Shown here: positions 33,542-41,423 of the stretch, piece after piece | Layout of the letters: every line of letters begins with the position of its first letter | How positions within the stretch are numbered: the first letter of the stretch is position 1 | Assembly: GCA_016710275.1 (NCBI GenBank) | Contig: JADJXS010000001.1 | Coordinates: forward strand, 806,001 to 870,000 | Length of the DNA: 64,000 bases | Reading direction: 5' to 3' | From: Phycisphaerales bacterium | GTDB lineage: Bacteria > Planctomycetota > Phycisphaerae > UBA1845 > Fen-1342 | Program-made: the position numbers and the translations under genes | Notes under the pieces: generated by a model | The model's input: the letters and a program-made list of their open reading frames with translations, nothing else | Database searches by the model: none | Told to the model about the DNA's origin: nothing

Positions 33542-35122
33542 TCAGAGGCCGTAGAGCGCTCGATACTTCCCGTTGAGGTAGTCCAGGAAGGGGCGGGGGG
33601 ACAGTTCCTTCCCCGTTACCACCTTCACCAGCTCGTGCGCGCGATAGCGCCGTCCGTGGTGATGGACGTTCGATCGCAGCCAATCGAGCAGCGGCCGCAT
33701 CTGCCCGGCCGCGATTCGGGCTTCGAGGTCCGGCATCGCCCGCTTCGCCGCGTCGAAGAGCTGCGCGGCGTAGAGGTTGCCGAGCTGATAGGTCGGGAAA
33801 TAGCCGAAGATGCCCAAGGACCAGTGAATGTCCTGCAGGCAGCCGGCGGCGTCATCCGGCGGCGTGATGCCCAGCAGTGACCGCACGCCGTCGTTCCACG
33901 CCTGCGGCACGTCGGCCACCGCCAGCTTGCCGGCGATCATCCGGCGTTCGAGATCGAAGCGCAGCATGATGTGCAGGCCGTAGGTGACTTCGTCGGCCTC
34001 GACGCGGATCAGGCTCGGGCGGACGTTGTTGATGGCGAAGATCCAGGCGCTTTCGGGGACATCGCGGTAGGAAGCGAACTCCGCCTGCATGCGCGGGTAG
34101 AAGTGCCGCCAGAAGGCCGCCGAGCGGCCGACCATATTCTCCCACATGCGCGACTGCGACTCGTGGATGCCCAGCGACACGGCGGCGGCCATCGGGGTGA
34201 ACTCGTGCTCGGGGAGAAAGCCCTGTTCGTACAGGCCGTGTCCGACCTCGTGCATCACGCCGAAGAGCGATTGGGGGAGGTAGGTCTCGTTGTAGCGCGT
34301 CGTCAGGCGCACGTCGCGCGTGGTGATGCCGGTGCAGAAGGGGTGCGTCGAGACATCGAGCCGGCCGGCGGAAAAGTCGAAGCCCATCGCCTCGGCGACG
34401 ACGTGGTTGAAGCGCTGCTGTCCTTCGACCGGGGCGGGTCGCGAGAGCAGCGACAGGTCCGGCTGGCGCTTGGCCGAGACGAGCGCCTGCACCAGCGGCA
34501 CCAGTTCGAGCTTCAGTTCATCGAAGACGCGCTGCACGTCGGCGGCGCGGGCCTGCGGCTCGAATTCGTCCATCAGGGCGTCGTACGGCTCGGTGTCCCA
34601 GCCGACGCGCTCGGCGACCTGCCGCTTGAGATCGAGAATGCGGTGCAGGTGCGGAGCGAAGGCGGAGAAGTTGCATTCGGCGCGGGCGCGGCTCCAGGCC
34701 TCCTTGGCGACGGTGGTCGCGCGGGCGATTTCCTGCACCAGCGCGGTCGGCAGCTTCACGGCCCGATCGTGGACGCGGCGCATCTCGCGGACGTTCGTCT
34801 CGCGGGCGGGGTCGCCGGCGGTCTCGCGCGCGGCGCGCTCGAGCAATGCGCCCAGCTCGTCGCTGGTGCGCCGTTCATGGGCCACGCCGGCGATCAGCGC
34901 GGCCTGCTCGCCGCGATGGGCGGCGGCCCCGCGCGGCATGTAGGTCTCGGCATCCCAGTCGAGAATCTGCTCGATGGAATCGGCGACGCGCAGCTCGCGA
35001 ATGCGCGTCAAGAGTGCGGAATAGGCGTCAGAGGGCACGCTTGCGGCGGACTTGTGGCCGGGCGCTGGGGCGTTGGACGGGGATGCACCCGGCTGGGAGG
35101 AGGCTGAGGGCGGCTGCGACAT
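33542..35122 (-). CDS. M32-family metallocarboxypeptidase (Taq carboxypeptidase type)
   Basis: 526 residues from ATG 35122, which has AGGAGA 7 bases upstream; the longer open frame runs into repeat DNA and is not real. A ~40-residue Ser/Pro/Ala-rich start precedes the family core YSALLTRIRELRVADSIEQIL, DWDAETYMPRGAAAHRGEQ, the zinc motif MHEVGHGLYEQG, the third-ligand helix IHESQSRMWENMVGRSAAFW, TYGLHIMLRFDLER and YFPTYQLGNLYAAQL. It removes C-terminal residues from peptides with broad specificity. No export signal, so cytoplasmic. All catalytic residues are present. Confidence 0.95.
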   Translation of the reverse strand: MSQPPSASSQPGASPSNAPAPGHKSAASVPSDAYSALLTRIRELRVADSIEQILDWDAETYMPRGAAAHRGEQAALIAGVAHERRTSDELGALLERAARETAGDPARETNVREMRRVHDRAVKLPTALVQEIARATTVAKEAWSRARAECNFSAFAPHLHRILDLKRQVAERVGWDTEPYDALMDEFEPQARAADVQRVFDELKLELVPLVQALVSAKRQPDLSLLSRPAPVEGQQRFNHVVAEAMGFDFSAGRLDVSTHPFCTGITTRDVRLTTRYNETYLPQSLFGVMHEVGHGLYEQGFLPEHEFTPMAAAVSLGIHESQSRMWENMVGRSAAFWRHFYPRMQAEFASYRDVPESAWIFAINNVRPSLIRVEADEVTYGLHIMLRFDLERRMIAGKLAVADVPQAWNDGVRSLLGITPPDDAAGCLQDIHWSLGIFGYFPTYQLGNLYAAQLFDAAKRAMPDLEARIAAGQMRPLLDWLRSNVHHHGRRYRAHELVKVVTGKELSPRPFLDYLNGKYRALYGL

Positions 35123-35297
35123 GGTCCGTTCTCCTGATGCGGCGACGATGAGGGCCTTCGGGCGCTTCGCGCGAGGCGGTTGAGTGTATCGGCGGCGGGT
35201 GGAGGCGTGGGGGGTGGTTGGGTTGGGGGGCTGTCGGGCGGTTGGAACGAAGACCCCTGCATGAGAAGGAAAGGGGCAAGGCGGGGCGGGCGGGGCT

Positions 35298-35343
35298 CCA
35301 GGGCCTGAAGGCCCTGGCAACGATCGTGCGCCCTGACGGGCGA
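35298..35343. repeat. Element type A (copy 2)
   Basis: 46 bases identical to 33221-33266. Confidence 0.93.
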
Positions 35344-35361
35344 GGGCTTGCCGACGCAAAG

Positions 35362-35443
35362 GCGTCGGCATGGTTCGGGGGATGCGGCATTGGGCATCCG
35401 CCTTGTGCATTGCTCTGCACCATCCGGAAGGGTGGGGGCGCGG
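35362..35443. repeat. 82-bp direct repeat, left copy, flanking the lipoprotein operon
   Basis: Runs from GCGTCGGCATGGTTCGGGGG to GAAGGGTGGGGGCGCGG and matches 37340-37421 at 81 of 82 positions by direct reading (T versus C in GCGGCAT[T/C]GGG). It includes the inverted pair GTGCA/TGCAC. The copies are in the same orientation on either side of three lipoprotein genes. Confidence 0.93.
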
Positions 35444-35561
35444 AACATGGCGGGACTGTGGTTGCCGGTACGCCGCCTTGCCTGGCGGATGGGCGCGCAG
35501 TACACTCGTGACTCGGAAGTTGGGCACACGTCGCTTGTTTCTACAACTCAGGGGAGTCACC

Positions 35562-36278
35562 GTGCGATGGACTTGGATTCGCCAGGCGCAAGTCGCCGCT
35601 TGCTGCGCCATGCTGCCGGTGGTTGGGTTCTTGACGATCGGATGCTCCGACCACTCTGCGAAAGAGACAAGTCGCACCATCGAAGCTCAGACTGTTGAGA
35701 GTCGAGATCGTCCCTACACAGGGCCGAAATACAGGCTGGTCGTCGGCGAGTTTCAGAACCGTGCACCGTACATGACGGGCGTGTTTTCTGACCCGGATGA
35801 TCGCGAACACCTACGCGTCCAGGCGCTCAACATCCTGATGACGCACTTGGCACAGAGCGGGCGGTTCACGCTCATGGATCGCGAGAACCTGGCGAACCTG
35901 GAACGAGAAGCCGAGTTCTCCGGAACCAAGCAGACCATTACGGGCGGCGACGCCGTTCTGACAGGCGCAGTCACAGAATTCGGACGGCGCGAGACGGGAC
36001 GCCACGGCGCTTTGAGCCGTTCGCGCACACAGACGGCTTATGCAAAAGTCACCGTATCCATCGTCGATGTGAAGACGTCACAAGTCCAGTATTCCTGTCA
36101 AGGAGCAGGAGAGTTCTCCTTGACGGCGCAGGGGCAAATGGGCTTCGGGGGTTTTGGCTCAACAATGAGCTACGACTCGACGCTCGCGGACAAGGTGCTC
36201 AACCTCGCTGCAATTGAGGCGGTGAACCGGCTCGTGGAGGGGCTTGAGCAAGGGAAATGGGTCGCAGTCGCGGAGTAG
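35562..36278 (+). CDS. CsgG/LpoB-like lipoprotein
   Basis: 238 residues from GTG 35562, with GGGGAG 5 bases upstream. A signal sequence ends in LTIGC, a lipobox-like site. The mature domain has the CsgG-like fold pattern: YRLVVGEFQNRAPYMTGVFS, ALNILMTHLAQSGRFTLMDRENL, GDAVLTGAVTEFGRRETG, and AKVTVSIVDVKTSQVQYSCQG. In Neisseria and other proteobacteria this protein is encoded next to a DUF4810 lipoprotein and a GNA1162-type lipoprotein, exactly the two genes that follow here. The function of the trio is not established. Base composition is lower in GC than neighbours (30 of 60 at 36061-36120). Confidence 0.82.
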   Translation: MRWTWIRQAQVAACCAMLPVVGFLTIGCSDHSAKETSRTIEAQTVESRDRPYTGPKYRLVVGEFQNRAPYMTGVFSDPDDREHLRVQALNILMTHLAQSGRFTLMDRENLANLEREAEFSGTKQTITGGDAVLTGAVTEFGRRETGRHGALSRSRTQTAYAKVTVSIVDVKTSQVQYSCQGAGEFSLTAQGQMGFGGFGSTMSYDSTLADKVLNLAAIEAVNRLVEGLEQGKWVAVAE

Positions 36279-36286
36279 CATTCCAA

Positions 36287-36628
36287 ATGACTCGACAACA
36301 CTGCATTGTCGTCGTCGCCGTCGCTTCCATGATTTGCGGCTGTTCAAAGTCGCTCTACTCCTGGGGCACTTACGAAGCATCCGTCTTCCGCATGTACTCA
36401 AGCCGCGAAGTATTCGATCCGGCCGACGAGGCGAGCGCGCTTCATCGCGAAGTGGATCGTGCGCGAGAGCGAAATCAGGCTGTTCCGCCGGGGAAATGGG
36501 CGCATCTTGGCTATCTCTACCTGTTGAGTGACAGTCGCGAACAGGCGCAGGCGTGCTTTGAGGAGGAGTTGCGGGCGTTTCCTGAGAGTGAAGCGTTCAT
36601 GAAGTTTCTGGCCGGGAGGGTGAAGTGA
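36287..36628 (+). CDS. DUF4810-like lipoprotein
   Basis: 113 residues from ATG 36287; GGAG of its ribosome binding site overlaps the stop of the preceding gene. The signal sequence ends MICGC. The mature protein starts SKSLYSWGTYEASVF, the signature start of DUF4810 proteins (LYyWGdYe...y), followed by a TPR-like helical pair (GKWAHLGYLYLLSDSREQAQ, CFEEELRAFPESEAFMKFL). It is the middle gene of the trio, coupled to the next gene by a GTGA overlap. Confidence 0.78.
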   Translation: MTRQHCIVVVAVASMICGCSKSLYSWGTYEASVFRMYSSREVFDPADEASALHREVDRARERNQAVPPGKWAHLGYLYLLSDSREQAQACFEEELRAFPESEAFMKFLAGRVK

Positions 36629-37314
36629 GACTTTTGTCAGTCGGCCTGATCGCCTGCCTCGGGTTGCTCGCCGGTTGCGCCGGCAAGCAGACCGACTATC
36701 GCGCATACCTCGACCATCTCCCAAAGTCCATTCTCGTCCTGCCGCCGCTGAACGAGTCGCTGGAAGTTGATGCGAGCGGGATGTTCCTGTCCACGATTTC
36801 GGAAGTGCTTGGAGAACGCGGCTATTACGTCATTCCGGTGGCGCTGGTAGACGCCGTCCTGCGGGAGAACGGAGTGCCGCTGCCGCCCGAAATGCACAGC
36901 GTGCGTCCGGTGAAACTGCGTGAGATTTTCGGTGCTGACGCGATTCTCTACGTCAACATCCGGACCTGGACGACAACGTACCTCCTGCTCGACGCGACGA
37001 CGCGAGTCGACCTTGAGTATCGCCTGGTGGACGCTGCCTCCGAGCAACTGCTTTGGAGTTGGCGGCAGGTGTTCGAGTACAGCCCCAGCCGCAGGAAGGG
37101 CACTCTGCTCGGGAAAATTACGACGGCCACGGTGCACGCCATCCGCAGCGGGGGCGGTCGAATGGAACGCGACGTGGCGCTTGCGGCGAATCAGCACGCG
37201 CTCGGGTTTCACGCACACGGCATCCTCACCGGACACCGGCATCCGGAACACATTGCACACATCGAACAGGTACGCATGCGTCAGCAGAAGCTGGAGCAAT
37301 CGCAGACCCGTTAG
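36625..37314 (+). CDS. GNA1162-like lipoprotein (DUF799)
   Basis: 229 residues from GTG 36625, overlapping the upstream stop as GTGA. The lipobox LLAGC is followed by KSILVLPPLNESLEVDA, STISEVLGERGYYVIPVALV and ADAILYVNIRTWTTTYLLLD, the characteristic opening and core of GNA1162 proteins, an outer-membrane lipoprotein with a TolB-like fold in Neisseria. The C-terminal ~45 residues (His-rich, HAHGILTGHRHPEHIAHIEQ) go beyond the usual domain. Probably works with the two upstream lipoproteins in the envelope; the actual process is unknown. Confidence 0.82.
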   Translation: MRLLSVGLIACLGLLAGCAGKQTDYRAYLDHLPKSILVLPPLNESLEVDASGMFLSTISEVLGERGYYVIPVALVDAVLRENGVPLPPEMHSVRPVKLREIFGADAILYVNIRTWTTTYLLLDATTRVDLEYRLVDAASEQLLWSWRQVFEYSPSRRKGTLLGKITTATVHAIRSGGGRMERDVALAANQHALGFHAHGILTGHRHPEHIAHIEQVRMRQQKLEQSQTR

Positions 37315-37339
37315 GTGCGGGTCTCGTGGCGGCGCAATG

Positions 37340-37421
37340 GCGTCGGCATGGTTCGGGGGATGCGGCATCGGGCATCCGCCTTGTGCATTGCTCTGCACCA
37401 TCCGGAAGGGTGGGGGCGCGG
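37340..37421. repeat. 82-bp direct repeat, right copy
   Basis: Same orientation as the copy at 35362-35443, one mismatch in 82. The interval between the copies contains only the lipoprotein trio. Confidence 0.93.
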
Positions 37422-37439
37422 GTTGCAGCGCTTCGGGTG

Positions 37440-37469
37440 CATGCTTACGCGGGGTACCGCGAAAGCATG
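37440..37469. repeat. Palindromic element type B (copy 5)
   Basis: Arms CATGCTTACGCGG and CCGCGAAAGCATG around GGTA. Confidence 0.92.
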
Positions 37470-37495
37470 CCACACACCAAGTGCCACACACCAGG

Positions 37496-37565
37496 GGCCA
37501 TACGGCAAGGGGCACATGGCAAGGGCCATACGGCAACGGTCACACGGCAAGGGCCATACGGCAAA
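37496..37565. repeat. Five tandem 14-bp repeats
   Basis: Units of the form GGCCATACGGCAAG, the first, third and fifth nearly identical and the second and fourth diverged (GGGCACATGGCAAG, GGTCACACGGCAAG). Non-coding. Confidence 0.9.
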
Positions 37566-37581
37566 TCGCGTGAGTCAAAGA

Positions 37582-37607
37582 CATGCCGACGCAAAGCCGT
37601 CGGCATG
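37582..37607. repeat. Palindromic element type C (copy 3)
   Basis: Identical to copies at 13355 and 33334. Confidence 0.95.
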
Positions 37608-37824
37608 GCCCCCAAAACGGCACCCGACGCCAAATCTCGCCGCATGCCGCTGACAATCGCCGAATTTCGTCGGCTTCGGTCGGCTGAGTCGGCTCCAGTC
37701 GCCTCTCGCCGAAAGCGTTACCGGACTCTCGGTTTTTTACGTGCCTGGTCGATAGAATCGTGGTACGCTTCATTGTCGGGTCTGCAACCCCCTGTGGGAC
37801 CGACGCGTATAAGGCGGTGAGTCG

Positions 37825-38457
37825 ATGGTCGCATCCGACGCGGCAAACGCGGACGCCCAGATGCCCAGGACCGAAGAAGCCCAGTTGATCGCGCGCGCTC
37901 AACGCGGCCGGCCGGAGGCCTTCCGCGCCCTGGTCAGCGCGTATCAGCAGCGGCTGTACGGGTTCGTCTGGCGGCTGGTGCGGGATCATCACGAGGCGGA
38001 GGACGTCTGCCAGGCGGCCTTCGTCAAGGCGTACGAGTCGCTGGCGAGCTATTCCGCCGAATACGCCTTCTCGACCTGGCTGTTCACGATCGCGTATCGC
38101 GTCGCCCTGAACAACATGCGGAAGCGCAAGGCGCTGTCGGGCGACGTGGATTTCTCGCGGTTCGACGCGGGCGAGGATGCGGCCGGCGACAGCGTGGCCA
38201 ACACCGAAGAGGCCCGCCGGATGCGCGAACTGATCTGGACGGCGGTGGACGACCTGACGCCGGTGCAGAAGAGCACCGTGCTGCTGTTCTACAGGGAAAA
38301 CAAAAGTTGCCAGACGATCGGCGAAATCCTGGGAATTCCGGCGGTGACGGTGAAGAGTCACCTGCACCGCGCCCGGGAGAAGTTGCGCGGAGCGCTGGAA
38401 GCGCAGCTCGGCGACGGCTGGAGCACGATCCGGTTCAACGACGCGGCCTCCGCCTGA
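37825..38457 (+). CDS. ECF-type RNA polymerase sigma factor
   Basis: 210 residues. Region 2 shows EAFRALVSAYQQRLYGFVWRL, DHHEAEDVCQAAFVKAYESL and FSTWLFTIAYRVALNNMRK; region 4 shows LTPVQKSTVLLFYRENKSCQ, TIGEILGIPAVTVKSHLHRA REKLR-type helix-turn-helix. No region 3, so it belongs to the RpoE-like extracytoplasmic function group. The next gene, 35 bases downstream, encodes a membrane protein with a zinc-finger anti-sigma domain, the usual partner. The start ATG 37825 has a GGTGAG ribosome site close by. What signal it responds to is not shown. Confidence 0.92.
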   Translation: MVASDAANADAQMPRTEEAQLIARAQRGRPEAFRALVSAYQQRLYGFVWRLVRDHHEAEDVCQAAFVKAYESLASYSAEYAFSTWLFTIAYRVALNNMRKRKALSGDVDFSRFDAGEDAAGDSVANTEEARRMRELIWTAVDDLTPVQKSTVLLFYRENKSCQTIGEILGIPAVTVKSHLHRAREKLRGALEAQLGDGWSTIRFNDAASA

Positions 38458-38492
38458 CGCACGGCGCGGACGCCCTGTTTGCGAGAGCGGCG

Positions 38493-39104
38493 ATGCATTG
38501 CTCGGAATGGGAACGACTGCTCGACGCCCACCTCGACGGGCAGCTCTCCGGCTCGTTGCGGCTGGAGTTCGACGCCCATCGCCTGCATTGTCCGCGCTGC
38601 CAGCAGATTGTCGCGATGATGGAGACCATCGGCACGGTCATCACCGCCGATGAGCCGCCGCCGCTTTCGACCGACTTCGCCGACCGCGTGATGGCGCGGA
38701 TTGAATCCGCCCCGGCTGTGACGCCGTGGTATCGCCGGTCGCGCCTGCTGGCCGGGTTGGGGGCGATGAACGCCGTCGCGGCGGCGCTGCTGGTGTTTGT
38801 GGTCTTGCCGCGGATGGGCGGGCCGGGCGGGGCGGGTTCGCCGGCGGGGGTGCCGGAGATGTCCGCTCTGAACCCGCGTACGATCGACCCGATCGACCTG
38901 GCGGATTACATCTGGGTGCGGGCGGAAGCCGCCCATCGCAGCGTCTCGTCTGACCTCAGTCAGCTCGCACAGATTCCGCTGGGCCTCTCCGTTCCGGACG
39001 GCATGTCCGCGGCCGGCCTTTCGGGCATGCTCGACATCTTCGTTCCCGGGGCGGGGAGCGCCGCGCCGCCCAGCGCGGATGACGAATCGACGCACGCGCT
39101 GTAG
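38493..39104 (+). CDS. Membrane anti-sigma factor with zinc-finger domain
   Basis: 203 residues from ATG 38493. The N-terminal anti-sigma zinc finger has Cys3 and HRLHCPRCQQ (H-x3-C-x2-C), the zf-HC2 pattern. One membrane helix follows (AMNAVAAALLVFVVLPRMG), then a ~90-residue extracytoplasmic part with no recognised sensor fold. It should hold the upstream ECF sigma factor inactive at the membrane. The ribosome binding site is weak, so expression probably depends on coupling to the sigma gene. Confidence 0.85.
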   Translation: MHCSEWERLLDAHLDGQLSGSLRLEFDAHRLHCPRCQQIVAMMETIGTVITADEPPPLSTDFADRVMARIESAPAVTPWYRRSRLLAGLGAMNAVAAALLVFVVLPRMGGPGGAGSPAGVPEMSALNPRTIDPIDLADYIWVRAEAAHRSVSSDLSQLAQIPLGLSVPDGMSAAGLSGMLDIFVPGAGSAAPPSADDESTHAL

Positions 39105-39179
39105 CGCCGCCACCGCCACCTTTCTGCGGGATTCGCGTACAACTCGCTGCTGCCGCGACGCGCTGGGTCGCGGACTGGG

Positions 39180-41315
39180 ATGAACATGCGGACAGAGAGT
39201 GCATTCGCGTTCGGGCGGCGGCGCGCTTCGGCGGCGCTGCTGGCGGGCGTGCTGGCGATCGGCGGTGCGGCCTGCGCTTGGGCGCAGCCGGCCGCGTCGT
39301 TGGCGCGGCACGTGCCGGCGGACGTGAAGCTCTTCGTCGAACTGGGGGGCGACGCCGACCTGCTGATTCCCCTGACGGATGCGCACGTCTGGTCCACGCT
39401 GGCCGAACTGGCCGGCCAGCCCGCGAGCGCGGACGATGCGGCGGAGTGGCGGCGGCGGGTGAATCACACGCTGTTGATGGAGCCGGATGAGGCCATCCGG
39501 CTGCTCTTTTCGCGAGGGGTCGCATTCGTCGCGGGTGACGGCGCTGCGCAGGAGACGGGGCTGCTCTGCCGGCTCGCGCCGGGGACGAAGCTGCTCGAAC
39601 TGGCCACGCGCTGGCAGGCGCGGCCGATTCCGTTTTCCGACAAGGCCACGGTCTACCAGCTTCGCAACGGGATCGGGCTGGGGGCGTTCGAGGATCGGAT
39701 GATCTTCGGCGATCCCGGGCCGGAGTCGACGCTTTTCCCCGCCCTGCTGCGCAGCATTGCGGATGAGCCGTTCGAATCGCTGGCCGATGACGAGTGCTAC
39801 CGGGCGCTGCTGCGGCGCGTGCCGGATCGCCCGGACGGCGTGCTGTTCGCGCGGCTGGCGGCGCGCGCCCAAGGCGCGAGCACGCAGCCGGCGGAGAGCG
39901 CTCCTGCGTCCTCTGAGGCTGGTACGGTGGGGGCGACGGGTGCGATTGAGGCGCGTTCGATGCCATCGAGCGCCATGCGGCCGCTGCCGGCGCTTCGGGG
40001 TGTGACCGATCTGCCCGGGCCGCTGCGCGGCTCGACGGCGGTACTGCTGGCGCTGCATCGGAAGTCGGAAATTCTGCAGTTCACGGCGGTCGGGGACGCG
40101 GTGCCGCGGCCGCGGCCGACGGATGCCGATGCAGCGCGACTGATCGAACGCCTGCCGGAGCGGACGCTGCTGGCGTGGGGCGGCGTGCTGGACCATGCGG
40201 CGCTGCTGCGTGCAACGGAATCGCTGCCGGCGCAGAACCTGCTGCGGGTGGCGGTGGGAACCCAGGCGCCTGCACTGGCGCGGCTGACGACCGCGCTGAC
40301 CGGCTCGACGGCGGTGGCGATCGGTGCGGTTGCGGCGCGCGATGGTGCGCCGGCGCCGGCCCTGCCGGCTGCGGCGGTGCTGCTGCGGGCGAGCGATGCG
40401 CGGGCGGCGGTGGATGAGCTGACGCGCTTCCTGCAGTCGCTCGTGTCGGTCTACAACCTGCTTTCGCTGCGCGCGGGATTGCCGCTGCTGGAGGCATCCA
40501 GCGACCTGGAGATCGCGGGCGTCAGTGCCCAGGCGGTGGATTTCACGCCGCTGGCGCGGTCGGTGCTGGGGGAGACATATGGACGGATTGAGCTGGCGTG
40601 GGCGCGCGATGACGACGTGCTGATCATTGCCTCGCACGCCGACTGGCTGCGGCAGGTGCTCGAAGCGCGACGCGGACGACGGGCGGATCTGTCGCGCGTG
40701 ACGCGGCTCGGGCAGCGCCCGCTTTCGCCCGCGTCAGAGACGGTGATCGTTGCGCACCTGGGGCCGATCGGCGACCTGTGCGCCGACTGGCTGACGCATT
40801 TCGAGCAGACGCAGCCGCAGGTGCTGCGAGAGGAGTATTGGCGCGGCCGGCAGCCCGGCCCGCCCCGGCTGGGGATCAATGTTGCGCAACCGCCGGACCA
40901 ACGGCGCCTCGAGGTCGTGTCGCTGGAGCGCAGCGCGGCGGCCGGCGGGGTTGTGCGGCCGGGGGATTGGATCGTCGGGGCGGAGGGGCGGCGGTTCTCC
41001 ACTTCGCAACCCGTCGCGGAATTCCGTGAGGCGATTTCGCAGCGGAGGAACCCGCGGCGCGTGGAGCTGCTGGTGGAGCGCAGCGGCGTGATGACGCCGG
41101 TGACGGTGCACGTCGAATTTCTGGACCCTGTGTCCGTGCTGCGGCGATTGCGAGCGCTTGGCTCGATCGCGCAGCGGGTGGTGTATCACGACGATCGACC
41201 CGACGGCGCAGGACCGCGCGGATTCCTGACGGTGGAACTGCGATCGAGCCGCGGGCGGCTGTTTTCGTTTCAGGAGCCGCCGGCCGTCGTGCCGGCCGCA
41301 CCGGACGACCGCTGA
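39180..41315 (+). CDS. Exported protein with C-terminal PDZ domain
   Basis: 711 residues with a signal peptide ending near ACAWAQPAAS. The large middle region opens with HVPADVKLFVELGGDADLLI, a DUF3352-like start seen in secreted planctomycete proteins, and has no protease catalytic triad. The C-terminal ~140 residues form a PDZ-like domain (PRLGINVAQPPDQRRLEVV, SAAAGGVVRPGDWIVGAEGR, FREAISQRRNPRRVELLVER). It starts 75 bases after the anti-sigma gene, with a TACAAC hexamer at 39138-39143 that could be its own -10. A sensor or scaffold role for the sigma system is possible but not shown. Confidence 0.7.
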   Translation: MNMRTESAFAFGRRRASAALLAGVLAIGGAACAWAQPAASLARHVPADVKLFVELGGDADLLIPLTDAHVWSTLAELAGQPASADDAAEWRRRVNHTLLMEPDEAIRLLFSRGVAFVAGDGAAQETGLLCRLAPGTKLLELATRWQARPIPFSDKATVYQLRNGIGLGAFEDRMIFGDPGPESTLFPALLRSIADEPFESLADDECYRALLRRVPDRPDGVLFARLAARAQGASTQPAESAPASSEAGTVGATGAIEARSMPSSAMRPLPALRGVTDLPGPLRGSTAVLLALHRKSEILQFTAVGDAVPRPRPTDADAARLIERLPERTLLAWGGVLDHAALLRATESLPAQNLLRVAVGTQAPALARLTTALTGSTAVAIGAVAARDGAPAPALPAAAVLLRASDARAAVDELTRFLQSLVSVYNLLSLRAGLPLLEASSDLEIAGVSAQAVDFTPLARSVLGETYGRIELAWARDDDVLIIASHADWLRQVLEARRGRRADLSRVTRLGQRPLSPASETVIVAHLGPIGDLCADWLTHFEQTQPQVLREEYWRGRQPGPPRLGINVAQPPDQRRLEVVSLERSAAAGGVVRPGDWIVGAEGRRFSTSQPVAEFREAISQRRNPRRVELLVERSGVMTPVTVHVEFLDPVSVLRRLRALGSIAQRVVYHDDRPDGAGPRGFLTVELRSSRGRLFSFQEPPAVVPAAPDDR

Positions 41316-41392
41316 CGCCAGCGGCGACCGTTGCCCGCTCCCCCGCTCATTACAAGAATCACAATCGCGAGCGGCGGTGGGTGCGCCCATGA

Positions 41393-41409
41393 GCCGCTCG
41401 TGGAGCGGC
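41393..41409. terminator. Hairpin between converging PDZ and ctaA genes
   Basis: Perfect 7-base arms GCCGCTC and GAGCGGC around GTG, located between the two stops. No T-run follows on either strand, so efficiency as an intrinsic terminator is doubtful. Confidence 0.4.
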
Positions 41410-41423
41410 CGCGATGCAACGCG

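Larger units (their letters stand above)
35123..35561. other. Intergenic repeat island 3
   Basis: 439 bases between the M32 peptidase start and the CsgG-like gene. It contains the second type A block (35298-35343), a type C variant (35350-35369, arms GCCGACGC and GCGTCGGC) and the left copy of an 82-base direct repeat. No gene is credible. A GGGGAG ribosome binding site for the next gene lies at 35551-35556. Confidence 0.75.
37315..37824. other. Intergenic repeat island 4 and ECF sigma promoter region
   Basis: 510 bases with the right copy of the 82-base direct repeat, a type B and a type C palindrome, five 14-base tandem repeats, and ~200 bases of unique sequence before the sigma factor gene. 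A TAGAAT hexamer at 37753-37758 might be a -10 box for that gene; no -35 is convincing. No gene is credible here. Confidence 0.7.

Noticed and set aside
29220..33683. 1487-residue open frame antisense to alaS
   Set aside because: It lies opposite alaS, has the Arg/His/Ala-rich composition of an antisense frame in GC-rich DNA, and crosses the repeat island. alaS has full motifs and a ribosome binding site.
35370..35561. N-terminal extension of the CsgG-like protein
   Set aside because: The upstream codons translate the 82-base repeat, and the GTG at 35562 has GGGGAG and starts a lipoprotein signal.
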